A stretch of DNA of 64,000 bases, taken from NCBI GenBank assembly GCA_012295275.1, contig CM022673.1, forward strand, positions 25,870,761 through 25,934,760. The letters run 5' to 3'. Below the pieces are notes generated by a model. The model saw only the letters and a program-made list of their open reading frames with translations. It searched no databases and was not told where the DNA came from. This document shows positions 48,389-59,764 of the stretch, piece after piece. Source of the stretch: Chrysomallon squamiferum. Taxonomy: Eukaryota > Mollusca > Gastropoda > Neomphalida > Peltospiridae. The position numbers and the translations under genes are program-made. Position 1 is the first letter of the stretch; every line of letters starts with the position of its first letter.

Positions 48389-48398
48389 GTCACATGAT
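48389..48398 (-). promoter_or_regulatory. E-box/M-box-like site near the GNS start
   Basis: GTCACATGAT, with TCACATGA core, lies 13 bases upstream of the GNS ATG. TFE/MITF factors bind such sites at lysosomal genes, so regulation by them is plausible but inferred from one short match. Confidence 0.35.
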
Positions 48399-49010
48399 AA
48401 TCACGAGGCAACGTTCATGCTTTAAATTAAATTTATTTTTAGAATGCTATTAAAGAACAGCGTCTATATGGTTTCGTTTTTGTTTGGGCAGTAATATTAG
48501 TATTAATTGAAGTGACGGTACGATAATAATAGTTAAACTATTTCAGTAGTAGTAACAAATTGCATTAAATACTTAGATATAGGCTTATTTTACAGTTTTA
48601 GGGCAATGTTAATTATAGTACTATTTCACAAGCTAGAACCATATAGGCCCTACATATTAGATACATACAGACGTAAAGTAAAATTAATTATATGTTATTA
48701 AACACATTTATACTCATACTCATCATAGCCAATTCCGTTTTGCGTGTGAAATCAAGATCAGTGTCAATAAAAAAGCATAAAAACAAATCATCAGGTTTCA
48801 ACCAGTTAGGTTTAACTTGCTTTTATTTTAAAACTGTAAAACATATACACTATGTCGTTTGCATAGGACTGTCGTGTAGTATACGGTATTTAACTTCATT
48901 AAATGTTAAAGACTGATAAAATTAAAATGATGATTATGAAAAGAAAGCCGACTCAGCTCCTCTTACAACTACTTTTTATTATTAGTTAGCACAAAGAAAT
49001 ATTGTTGTCT

Positions 49011-49095
49011 TTATTTATTTATTTATTATTATTATTATTAATAATTTATTATTTATTTATTTATTATTATTATTAATTTATTATTTATTTATTTA

Positions 49096-49172
<77 letters not shown>

Positions 49173-49174
49173 TA
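49011..49174. repeat. (TTTA)n / (ATT)n microsatellite
   Basis: Alternating blocks of TTTA and ATT units fill about 160 bases between the divergent genes. Confidence 0.93.
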
Positions 49175-49280
49175 TTTTGTTGCGGGCAGAATTCAGTACT
49201 AAAATACATCACACCGATTCGTAGTGCCCCAGTCGAACCTGTCCTAAAAATAGGGCGAAAAATCGGGCTCCGTCACAAAA

Positions 49281-49288
49281 TGACGTAA
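49281..49288 (+). promoter_or_regulatory. CRE/ATF-like site in the divergent promoter region
   Basis: TGACGTAA sits in the only CpG-rich block of the gap. A second near-match, TGACGTCT, is at 49525-49532. Both are short matches. Confidence 0.3.
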
Positions 49289-49656
49289 CGGCGCACGTTT
49301 AAAGACCTATGTCGTGTTTTGAGCGGTTGATATTTGTATATATTATTATGGGCAAATGGTATGGTTATAATAGCTGAATGAATAATATCTGCATGATTTT
49401 ATCTAATTCGTTTGTTCCAAATATCACACGATTGTATTATATACCAAAATTGCAATCAAAATATGGTGTTGTCTGTTGAAATATTTATCATCAGTAGTAA
49501 CACGCGTTCTTTCCAAAATGAAAATGACGTCTTGTTAATTAACGCTGATTACATCGACCACTGTAAATATACATTATAGTTAGTATTGTGCTAGTGGTAC
49601 ATTTAAAAATAATTTACTACTACATTTTTCAGATATAATCACCTATTTTTATAATA

Positions 49657-50271
49657 ATGACAAACCCTGCAATACATCAATTCCATCTGGACCGATCTCC
49701 TCACTCACTTTTGAAATATCCTATAGAGGAAGAAGAAGAAGAAGAAGAAGAAGAGGAGGAGCGTTTACTTCCAGAGCCAACGTGTCCATTACGACACAAG
49801 GAAGGGAAGTTCCGCAGTCGTACCATAGTTCTGAACATTCGAGGAGAGTGCTTTGTGACCGACGTCGGAACGCTAAAAAACATACCAGGAACCCGACTCG
49901 CTCGGCTTGCACAGGATCCGAATCTTGAAGATCAGCTCGATGAAAACGGAGAAATTTTCTTCAATAAGGACCCCGTCATGTTCGGCTACATCATGGATTT
50001 GTACAGAAACAACGAGCTGCACATTCCAAAAGATAAATGCGTCGTGAGCATACAGGAAGATCTCGCTTTCTGGGAGATCGACGAAGTTTTGATATCACTG
50101 TGCTGCAAGAAAAGATATTTCCAAGGTCTCAATATGCTGTATAAAACAGAATTTATCAAACAGCAGTTAGCTAGTCTAGCAGTTAAGAATAAAACCAAAG
50201 AAACCAATTCCGTGAGAAAGAAGAAACTTACGACATTTTTAAAAGAAGCAAATTCATCTCGTTCAGCTAAG
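49657..50271 (+). CDS. Kv channel exon 1 (poly-Glu, T1 domain)
   Basis: It runs from the ATG through HIPKDKC..CCKKRYF to NSSRSAK. The GAA/GAG run explains a Ser-rich antisense frame. Donor AAG|GTAATT, phase 0. Confidence 0.93.
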
Positions 50272-51533
50272 GTAATTTTGCACCAAACTTCTAACAATTC
50301 TCTCGGTTCATACCCATTAACACTAATCTTATACGTAAAAAACAAAACAGTTAATATTTATTTATTTTATTATTATTTTTTAACTGAAAGTGAATATTAT
50401 GAATATTAAAGCAATATTTAAAAATACTCCAAAATGTATTTAGAAAACGATGTATTGAACATTGTATTTTTTTTCTTCTTTACTATGGATAAACGACTTC
50501 AAAATGTCATTAAATATAATTAATTAATTTACAGATGAAACAGAAATCTGATACCATTTTTGAAAGTTCATGTTTAAATTGAATGCATTTCACGGATTAA
50601 TCAGTTTTCAATTTTTCTAATTTTTTTTATTTTTTATTTTTTTAAAGTTGTTTTATTATTTATTTATTTTTACCATTTTAGGCATGGTCGTATGCTTTCA
50701 ACGTCATGTTGTTTTTGTCCATCGGAGTGATATACTGCAGCACTCACACGATCTTCCGTGTGCAAGGACACACTGTCAACACCAGCAACTCCGATATCCG
50801 ACCGACATTTTTCACCTTGCGGAACAACCAGGTGGCTTTTATTCTCAGCACGGGCGTCAGCACGCTCATTATGGTCTTAGAGCTGATCTGCTGCGTTTTC
50901 TTCACCGTGGATCTCGTGCTCGTCCTAGCCAGCTGCACGTCGTGCAGAGAGGTGCTCAACTTTTCCACGTTCTGCAGTCTCGTTTACCTCGTTCCCGCTT
51001 GGATCAACGTCTTCACGCACTTCATGGACAACGTGTCGAAGATGGACAGCCGCGTGGCCAGTCTGAAGCTGTCTCTGCACATCTGCAGCATCCTCCGAGT
51101 GCTGATGCTTCACAGGTACATCCAGATGAACCGCGACATGCTCCTGCTGTGGTTTGCCCTCAAGTCTAGCTTCAAGGAACTGATTCTGATGGTGGTTCTG
51201 GTTCTCAGTGTCGGGGTCATGTCGGCGTCCTTGATGTTTGCCACTGACCTCTTCGATGATTCGTCCATCGGCTCAATGATGACGGGACTCTGGTGGGCAG
51301 TCGTCACCATAACGACGGTCGGATACGGCGATGTAAATCCGAGGTCGTGGTTAGGCCACCTCGTAGCATGCCTCTGCATTTTGTCAGGAGTGATTACAAC
51401 CGGGATGGCAATACCACTCATAACCAAGCGTTTCCACATCTTTTACCAAACTCGTCTGCCGGCCGATATAAACATAGAACTGATGCCAAAGAAACGGAAA
51501 ATACTACCACGCAAGTGTAAAATATTAACATGA
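49657..51533 (+). CDS. Voltage-gated (Kv) potassium channel alpha subunit, two exons, degenerate S4
   Basis: Exons 49657-50271 and 50682-51533 (AAG|GTAATT .. TTTTAG|GCA) encode 488 residues. A 12-Glu run (residues 24-35) precedes a T1 tetramerisation domain carrying H-x5-C-x20-C-C, the zinc motif of non-Shaker Kv families. S1-S6 follow in exon 2. The selectivity filter TTVGYGD is at about 416-422. S2 keeps E, F and D of the charge-transfer centre. S4 is poor in arginine: HICSILRVLMLHRYIQMNR places H, S, R, M, R and Q at six successive charge positions. The S6 PxP hinge is AIP, missing the first proline. This could be a modulatory subunit or a channel with weak voltage sensing; the exact subfamily is not assignable by eye. 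The C-terminus is short. Confidence 0.93.
50682..51533 (+). CDS. Kv channel exon 2 (S1-S6, pore, C-terminus)
   Basis: It starts AWSYAFNVMLFLSIGVIYCS and includes WWAVVTITTVGYGDVNP. It ends in a basic tail PKKRKILPRKCKILT and TGA. GC content is clearly higher than the flanks, and several antisense and frame-shifted open frames here are shadows. Confidence 0.95.
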   Translation, partial: AWSYAFNVMLFLSIGVIYCSTHTIFRVQGHTVNTSNSDIRPTFFTLRNNQVAFILSTGVSTLIMVLELICCVFFTVDLVLVLASCTSCREVLNFSTFCSLVYLVPAWINVFTHFMDNVSKMDSRVASLKLSLHICSILRVLMLHRYIQMNRDMLLLWFALKSSFKELILMVVLVLSVGVMSASLMFATDLFDDSSIGSMMTGLWWAVVTITTVGYGDVNPRSWLGHLVACLCILSGVITTGMAIPLITKRFHIFYQTRLPADINIELMPKKRKILPRKCKILT

Positions 51534-51558
51534 AAATAGCAGTTTTTATACTGAAATG

Positions 51559-51563
51559 AATAA

Positions 51564-51564
<1 letters not shown>
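51559..51564 (+). terminator. AATAAA, candidate Kv poly(A) signal
   Basis: AATAAA lies 26 nt after the stop. More AATAAA words follow near 51650-51670, which would give a more usual 3'UTR length. Confidence 0.35.
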
Positions 51565-51599
<35 letters not shown>

Positions 51600-51686
51600 T
51601 AAAAAAGAAAAAGAAAAAAACAACAAACAACAAACAAAACCAGTGTATTTAATAAATATAAAATAAATAAACTGAATGTTTAAATC

Positions 51687-51718
<32 letters not shown>

Positions 51719-52278
51719 GGCCACAGATGACAAAAGAAACGATTTAAGGTATTTGACAGAATACAGAAAGTCTAATCTTTCTTAAGTGACTACTGTCTTA
51801 ATGAAACTGAGTTCACGGTATCTAAACACGTTTTATTAGTAACTGGTTTTGTATGTCCGACTTCGTTTCTTGTTTAACGATCATATTAAGACTGAGCCTC
51901 CGAACGTAGGATTTACTACAACCAATCTTCAATTTACACGAAATCACGTACAACGGCTTACGATAAACGTAACAGTTGCTGGGTGTATGTCGGAAGGCGT
52001 ATCTTTGTTTCAGTGACCAGTCACATTTCTCACTAGTGACTTCTGGCCTTTCTGTTATCGAGTGTGCTCATGTTAACTTATTTGTTCATAATGTTCTGTT
52101 AGGCAGTAAAAGCGTAACATGACAAAAAATGTTTTCGTTGTCTCCCATTGTTTATCTGGAGGAAAAGGTCAAAGAACGTATTTATATGACGGTTGTATGA
52201 GTTCAAAAATGCTTATGTGAAAAGAAAACATTATTCTGAAACTTAGTAGACTTACAGATACTACAACAACATTGGGAA

Positions 52279-52285
52279 ACACACA

Positions 52286-52337
<52 letters not shown>
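52279..52337. repeat. (CA)n microsatellite
   Basis: About 28 CA units; the antisense frame across it gives Cys-Val repeats only. Confidence 0.97.
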
Positions 52338-52341
<4 letters not shown>

Positions 52342-52478
52342 AAACACGTAACGTGACTGGTTATTTTGTTTCCCACTTGTATGTTCATAGTGCTTGTAAA
52401 ACAGTTTTGAAAGCCATAATAAACAATTTCATTACTTTATAAAAATGTACAGTTTACACGTAAAAGATTCGCCACCAG

Positions 52479-52517
<39 letters not shown>

Positions 52518-52784
52518 CATTCAGAAATGCAAATGCGCCAACGACTATAATTTTCAGTCACTGTTGAAAGTTACAATAACAAAATGTCTGAATTGACGAA
52601 TCCAATAAACAAGTCAGGATTGTGTTTGTTTACAACTAATAAATTGTGTATGCTCTAATTTTGTGACTAGGAGGTCGTATATATATTTGTGAGTTAATTT
52701 TCGTGTTGTCACCAGATAGTCCAAACATAGCACACAATTCCTTCACCTTAGACTAGTGAAATGAATAAAAAGGTAATCACATTC

Positions 52785-52826
52785 TTTTTTTTTTTTTTTT
52801 TTTTGAAAAAAAAAAAAAAAAAAAAA
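52785..52826. repeat. T20-G-A21 inverted repeat (perfect hairpin)
   Basis: Twenty T are followed by one G and 21 A, which would form an almost loop-less hairpin. Confidence 0.9.
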
Positions 52827-54305
52827 CCGCTTTCCCAAGAGTCGTAACCAATATTTAAAAGTTTTTGCTGTCCTTGCTTCATCAAGAATATCTGTGTGTG
52901 CGTGTGTCCATGTGCATATCTGTACGTATGTTTCTAAGAATTGCAAATCTATTCATGTATTGCTGAAATACTGGTATGTAATAACCGACTTCTCGTTCAT
53001 TTTCACAATTTGTCTGTCTTGAAATGTCATCTATGTACAGACTATGACACATGTGTTCTTATTTAGAATGTAACAATATACGTTTTGTTTTTCCTGTCTT
53101 TAGCTATGCAATGACAATTTGATTTTCTCGTCGTTTTGTTAACATGCAGCAAAAAATAAACTTGTTACAAATAGGATCTCGTTAATTTATTAACTAAAGG
53201 TGAATGTTGCTCCAGAATCGCAATGGATGTTTTTATAACTCGTAGCAGTTATAAGTCTAATAATATTAACGAGAATGGATCCATGACATAAGGACAGGGG
53301 ATTACCATCACTGTTAAGCAGCAGGCCAAAATAACTGGAAGGTATTGCATCATGTTGCATGCCCTCATTCCGCCGATAAACTAATGTATTTTATTTATTA
53401 ACCCACGTTTACTGCATTCCAAGAAACGTTACTTTATATCATTTGTCAGTGTGGCTTAAACGAATTCTTCTTCTCTCCCTTCATCTTCATTTTTCTTTAA
53501 AAAAAAAAATATATATATATATATTTATCGTTTTTCATTTGAAAAGAAATATTTCAGGAAAAGTCGGGGGCATTTAACAATTACGTGAAAACGAAGTAAA
53601 TACTTTTACTCCGCATTTGATGCATTTATTTTGATTTAGCAGTGACTGGGTAGCGAGGGACTGTGATACCAGGATTCTAAACGGAGGGATAACGCATGTC
53701 AGACACATTAAGTTAATAAAGTAAACAAATTCGTTTGTTGTTAAAGTTTATTAATAATGAACGTCTGGCATGATTTACTGTTGTTATTTATTCGTATTAT
53801 GATTTGACACCGTAAATTTATCACCCTTTGTAAGTATTCTTTCAAATTCGGTGAAGTAAATACAGCATAAAAAAAAGAAATAACTAATAAGTCAAAATTG
53901 TTTTCTTACGTTTTATATCGTTCATTGTTTACTCGTATGTGGATTTATATTTATTACATGCCGTTACATATATTCAGCTATATATCTATATTGACGTATA
54001 TTATTACCTGGAGCTATTAAATTTACCACAACATTATACTCACGGAATAAAGAACATTTTCTCGGGGTTATTGCACTGAAATGTTTTGGCTTCATCATTT
54101 TCTCACGTAGAATTGTGACGACTGGTACAACCAAAGACAATATCTTAGTTTAACTTATGTTTAAACATTCCCAGTTCGCGTGAAATAAATAACAGATCTT
54201 TTCAAAATCATTAACAACACATCTCAGTAGATTCTTCTTCTTTCTTCTTCTCTTTCTTCTTACTGTTGTTGTTGTTGTTATTTTTGGTCTTGATGCTGCT
54301 TTTAC

Positions 54306-54336
<31 letters not shown>

Positions 54337-54800
54337 GTTATTATTATTTTATCTTTACTAATGTAAGATTTTGTATAATTTAGGGCTTGCTGTAGCTTTA
54401 TTCTGTTGGGGAATGGATAAGAATACGAGAGACGTCTAATGAATGGAAACAATCTTCAAACGATTGAATTAATATCGTTTTGATTTTAACAAACTGTCAA
54501 AAACTGTAAATTGAAATTGCTCATTAAATTTCCGATAATTTATAATTAATTTAGTTATTAATAATTATCAGGTGTTTAATTACTTGAAATGATAGAAAAA
54601 ATATCTATGCATGCCCGCCATTGTTCTCTCTGCTGTTCGATGTTTTTCCTTCATTTCATTTTCGTGCAACCGCTTTTGTTGTTACGTCATTATCTTCTGC
54701 TAGTCCGAGAGACCTGTTTGTGTTCGATGTTTATCAATTTTATTTTCATTGTGTCTTGTTTTAGATGATTATCTTAGAAATATCGAAACTGTTATCGTTA

Positions 54801-54833
<33 letters not shown>

Positions 54834-55210
54834 TGGAAATCCTTAATTTTATTAATTAATCTTGCTTTTAAAAATATTGTAAAATTATTTGCGTCAGCTG
54901 TTGTTGTTTTTTTTTTTCTTTTCAGTTCTCTGAAGGAGCATGTGTGTAGTTTGGTTGTTTTCTGAGAATCGACTGATCTCAGGAGATATCCTCGTTTTTC
55001 TCATCAAACTATGTTCATTTTCTGTCACTAACGATAGCAAGATATTTTAAATGTTATAAATTCATTCACTCATTAATTTGCTAATAAATTTGTCTGGCTG
55101 TCCATATGATCAACTATTCTAAAAGACTTTCACCGTTAAATAGAAAAAGTAAGGGAAATATTTTGCTTTTTCGTTACATCATTTATTCTTATTATTAATC
55201 GTTTGTTAAC

Positions 55211-55217
55211 TAAATCT

Positions 55218-55263
<46 letters not shown>
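55211..55263. repeat. (CT)n microsatellite
   Basis: About 25 uninterrupted CT units. Confidence 0.97.
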
Positions 55264-55265
<2 letters not shown>

Positions 55266-56286
55266 ACCTATCTCTTTATAGACAGGTTAAAACCTTTCTG
55301 CTTCTATTAAAGAATTTTCTCAAATTCACACGCCCGTGCCTCGTGTTACAAAACTTATCTAGCCTCCAGTTACAACCAGCCTGGGGCGTCCAGGTTACGT
55401 TTACTTCACGCTTGCACTTCCTACATCCAACACACTTTGACAGATTGACCGGCGAGTGTGAAACAGGTTGCGTTGATTCTTAATAAAGCTGATTAGTATA
55501 ATGCGTTTTGTTTTAAACAGTTTCACAACACCGAGACCGTTGTCATTCTAATTAGGCTTCTACATAACAACATCAAAACAACTGCAGTGTAATAATAGCA
55601 GCATTAATGCAAGATTTAGACTTGGTGAAGCTGTTTAACCATATACGGCTTGAAGGATGTAGTTTATTTTTACTGAATTTTTGTGTTATACTCATGTTTT
55701 GAGTCCCTGTCCGTGGATAATGAAGCCAAAAAGCCCATGTTTAGCTTGTGTTTATATCCGAAGCTGAACACTTGAAGAGGTATGATTAATATAGTGTAAT
55801 TAGCAGCGTGATGTAGTAGTCTAGTGACAGCAAAGGTATTTTGGAGTAAATAAAGATCTGGTTAACGGCAGCAGGTGTTAACAGATGTGAGATGTCATAA
55901 ATTAAACAGAAAACAAGAACAAACTGAAAAGTACGGTATTATCCGTAATATATTACTTGAATAATCAAAGAAGAAGAAGAAAAAATATATATAGAATACA
56001 TGATGAAATCAGTAACGTATCAAATATTTTTATATACTGTTTGTAGCTATATTCATCTTGGTTAGAATATTACATTCAGTGTACAAGAAACAATAGGGAA
56101 AAAACCCCAACATATTTACTGTGGTGGTTTTGCATTTCCTAATAACAGGCTTATCATTTATACACAGGGAAACGTCACCTTTTCAGCACAATTTCCTACC
56201 ACATTTACCATAAGGTGATATCTCTCTAAATTTTTTTTTTTCGACAGTGTTCTTATGGAATGTTTCCTTTAAAAGGAATGTACTTT

Positions 56287-56292
56287 TTTATT
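56287..56292 (-). terminator. AATAAA on minus strand, candidate SLC26 poly(A) signal
   Basis: TTTATT on the plus strand, about 450 nt downstream of the SLC26 stop, lies inside a short TTTA run. Weak because such words are common here. Confidence 0.3.
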
Positions 56293-56565
56293 TATTTATT
56301 TGTTGTTGTTTTTTTAAATGTATTTCCTAGCATATTTTTTATTTTCTGACAAGAGAAATCTTGCCGGCATGATGAATAGTTTTCACAAATCAATTTGGAA
56401 TATCTTTGTTGACTGCGTAATTTCCCACCCCATTCAGAAATATGTTGTTTTTTTTTTTTTTTTTTTTTAAATTAAATGATAGTTAATATAATTAATTACT
56501 GATATTTAAACAGTTTTCTAACTTTAATCACTTCTCGTTTCTGAATGTTTGAGACAGAAAGACAC

Positions 56566-56596
<31 letters not shown>
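56566..56596. repeat. Poly-A run downstream of SLC26
   Basis: About 31 A on the plus strand, poly-T on the gene strand, so it is not a retrotransposed SLC26 tail in the gene's orientation. Confidence 0.9.
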
Positions 56597-56599
<3 letters not shown>

Positions 56600-56738
56600 T
56601 GCATCAAAACGATAGTAATTTGAAACCTCCCATAGTTAAAGCTAATCAGTTACATACATCTGTCTGGGAGAGAATGTCATTACTCTTTTTTTTTTTGTAA
56701 ATATTGTTCTCTTTTGCCATTATGCAGATGAGTACTAT

Positions 56739-59266
56739 TCACATTTTGGTGACGTAGGAATCTTCAGCAGCTTCTTCGTCTGAGAAATCGTCGAGATCGG
56801 GCAGAACTGGTAAGATGTGCTGGATCTTGGCCACGGCAATGGCGTCATGAATGTCCAAGAAAATGTTATCCTGAGGTATTTTGTCAAAGCAGCCGGCGTG
56901 TTTCATAGCGCGCCTCATGTCGTGAGAACATCCAGCCAGGAACACCTTGATGTTCACGTGGCCGTATTCCGTGAAGATGTGACTCAGAACGTTGGCACCC
57001 GAGGCGTCAAGGTAGTTGATGACGGTGCAGTCGATGATGACGTGGTGGGTTCGTCTCAGCTTCTTCAGTTTCTCGTCGGTTACGATCTCCCCTCCGTCCT
57101 CGGGGTCCTCTTCCTCCTCGTCCGATCTCATCGTTGTTCCGGAGTCGATGCTCATGTGTCGGGGCACGATGCTCTGTTCATTCGACCCGAAACCGTTTTG
57201 TTTCAGGGTGTAACCGTCGTTGGTCTGGGTGTCGGTCAAGGTCAGGGCGGGAACCTCGACGCTGCTGATGGATCCCCTGGGCGTGGACAGACTGGTGGTG
57301 GACTCGTTGCTGCTCATTCTTACAAGATTGTTCTCCGAGTCGCTGAGTTTCAGGCCGCTGTTGTCGAAAGAGTTCGATTTAAGGTCGCGATTTTCCATCT
57401 GTTTTTCTTTCAGTTTCGTTAGCTTGGCCAGTCGGGTCTCGTTCTTTTTCAGAAGTTTGAGCAACTTTCTCGGGTTGACCGTGGTTCTGTACAGGCGATT
57501 TCGAAATATCTCGGCATTGGCAAAGTATAACGACGACTGGAATCTGAATATTTTTATTCCAGGAATTTCCATCGAATCTTGGTACCTTTTATGTTCCACT
57601 AAAGCACTGTCTTTCATCGTTCTGCCGATCCGGTATCCCCTCGCAAACTGTGTTTGAAACACGACTGTGATAAGCGAAACACAAACGCCTATTCCAAGAC
57701 CATAATCGATGTCCAAGAACACGACGCTGAGAATGGTGGCTATCCAAATGACGAAATCAAATTTATTGATGTGCCAGAATTTCTTTCCGTCTCCTATCTG
57801 GACAAAAAGCCCTTTCAGAGAAACAAAAATTATAGCGGCGAGAACCGACTTGGGTAACTGTGTGAAGAGAACACTGATGACCATAATCAGCAGGATCATT
57901 AGCATCGTGGTGAATAACCCATTCAGTGTTGTTTTGGTGTTCATGGCGCTGGAGACCATGGATCTTGGAGGTGCCACACTTGACGGAAAGCATCTGAAGA
58001 ACGCACTGATAAAATTACACATTCCATACGCTATGAATTCTTGACTGTCGTCCACTTCGTAGTTGTGTCGTTTGGCACAGATCTTCGCCATGGCGATAGT
58101 GTTAGCGAATATAAGAATAGCTATAATGAAGCTGTCAACGATCACACTGGGTGCTTCGTCCATAGGAGGAATTACCGGAGGTGGAATCGTGTTTGGAATT
58201 TGACCTACGATGGCTATACCAAAGTTTCCTCCTAGGTCGGCGAAATAGGCGACAACGGTGCCTACGATAACTACAAAGAGTTCAATGGGCAGAGGCACAA
58301 AAAGCTTATGCTTGAATCTTTCATTGATGCATTCCTTCACTAAGAAGATTACGATGCAGGTTATCAAAGCACAAACAATTGCTGCTACGTTGGCGTCCGA
58401 TATGGCTCCGAATATTTCAATGTAATTCTTGACGATTTTGAACGTTCCTGAATGTCTCTGGACGGAGATGCCCAGCATGGCCGGCACCTGACTCGTCGCG
58501 ATGTGAATTGCCGCCCCTGACGTGAACGCCGCAAAGAACGATTCGGAAAGATAAGCGGTGATGAAGCCCAGTTTGAGCATGCCCATTACGATCATCATCA
58601 GCCCAGTGATCAGCGTCACGGTCATGACAACGCCTTCCTTGTAGTCGAGGTACTCGGGCACGTCGTCCAGGGGTATGGCCGTACCGTTAATCGTGAAGTT
58701 CAGCAAATGAGGGTTATTCTGAACGTACGCATCCCCTTGGCGGTCCACCACACTCGCAGTCAGTATACAAATCACTGCACTGGTTCCCATCGACACGTGA
58801 GCGGATGTCCCGAAGAACACGTAGAGCAGTACGGGCCAAAGCGAGGTGTACAGTCCATTTTCAATTTTCACAGACGTCAGCTGACCGAACGCCAAGGCTT
58901 GCGGGATGTGAAGAATACCGACGGTCAAACCAGCGAGAATGTCTATGAGCAGATTACTCTTGATGTTGTAGTAACGCAAAACCTTTATGATCGGAATATA
59001 AGTGCAGCAGGTCTTCCACAATCGTTTCTTTGAGCAGTAGAGTTTCCCTTTTATTTTCTCGCAAACAGTTCTGCTAGACGCTTCGCTTTTCACGTGCAGC
59101 TCGTCAAACGCGATCTGAGTGTAGGGAGGTCTCTTTATTAGAATTGCGTTTTCGACTGCACAGGCTGAGGGGCAGGAGAAACGCCTACCTCTCCTCCCGT
59201 ACGGTGCAGGGGCCATCGGCATGCCATCTACAATAGAGACGGAACGCTTCATCAAGACTCTTAAAA
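56739..59266 (-). CDS. SLC26 family anion transporter with C-terminal STAS domain (SLC26A5/A6-like)
   Basis: SLC26 proteins exchange chloride, bicarbonate, sulfate or oxalate across membranes; the substrate here is not inferable. One large exon starts after TTTCAG at 59267. The likely start is ATG at 59252, giving 837 residues; an in-frame Met at 59318 lies in the intron and is not used. Order: cytosolic N-terminus, ILHIPQALAFGQL, the sulfate-transporter signature around GTSAHVSMGTSAVICI, then further helices. PPRSMVSS keeps the arginine matching R399 of prestin. Then LPKSVLAAIIFVSLKGLF. The STAS domain starts at FRFQSSLYFANAEIFRNRLY, is split by about 130 polar and acidic residues (SDEEEEDPEDGGE), and resumes HHVIIDCTVINYLDASG. 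It ends SYVTKM, a possible weak PDZ ligand. GC content is well above the flanks. That one exon holds nearly the whole protein may reflect intron loss. Confidence 0.94.
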
Positions 59267-59723
59267 CCTGAAATGAACAACAATAAAAATTAGAGAGTAA
59301 CTGTAGTAACACTAACACATAGAAAGTTCAAAAGCGGTAACACATGTGTATTGGAAAAATACGTAAAGCTAAAACCAATATTAGCAAAGCTAAGAACATT
59401 TATTACTAAAGTTTCTAAAGCTAAATATTATATTGTTAGTACCTTTGTTATTATGGTTGTAGTGGTTATCCAGCTGAATTTAAAGACATGTAGAATTCTA
59501 GTTTTATTTTATTTTATTTTATTTAAATAACGAACAATGATCTCAACTTCTTAACATATTTTTATTCTCTAAAATTCCTTTCTTTAACACATTTTATATA
59601 CAAAGATTAAACATTTAATATAATAACATTATAATTATTATTTTTAAATCTATACACAAAAATCATCACAATATATCTAAATTATAATACTATATTTTTT
59701 TCTGTCAGTTGGTTTTCATTTCA

Positions 59724-59724
<1 letters not shown>

Positions 59725-59764
<40 letters not shown>
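59725..59764. repeat. (CT)n-(CA)n compound microsatellite
   Basis: Eight or so CT units pass directly into about twelve CA units. Confidence 0.95.

Larger units (their letters stand above)
48377..49656. other. Head-to-head intergenic region between GNS and the Kv gene
   Basis: The two start codons are 1.28 kb apart and diverge. The interval has a GNS-proximal E-box, a TTAT/ATT microsatellite at 49011-49174, a CpG-bearing block at 49216-49335 with a CRE-like word, and an acceptor-like TTTTTCAG at 49625-49632 just before the Kv ATG. The last may mark the end of a 5'UTR intron. Confidence 0.7.
51534..56738. other. Intergenic DNA between the Kv and SLC26 genes
   Basis: AT-rich, with ATT arrays (51566-51600, 51690-51718, 54306-54348), (CA)n at 52279-52337, AAT units at 52485-52516, a T/A hairpin at 52785-52826 and (CT)n at 55211-55263. 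Less repetitive stretches at 53200-53460 and 55320-55960 show no coding pattern I recognise. The Kv and SLC26 3'UTRs lie at its two ends. Confidence 0.7.

Noticed and set aside
50648-51169. 173-residue plus-strand frame overlapping the Kv exon
   Set aside because: It is a frame-shifted shadow of the S1-S4 coding sequence.
56817-57422. 201-residue plus-strand frame opposite SLC26
   Set aside because: It is an antisense shadow of the STAS/linker region with no domain of its own.
59252-59318. Upstream in-frame ATG for SLC26
   Set aside because: A strong acceptor (TTCATTTCAG) lies between it and the conserved sequence, so the extra residues are probably intronic.
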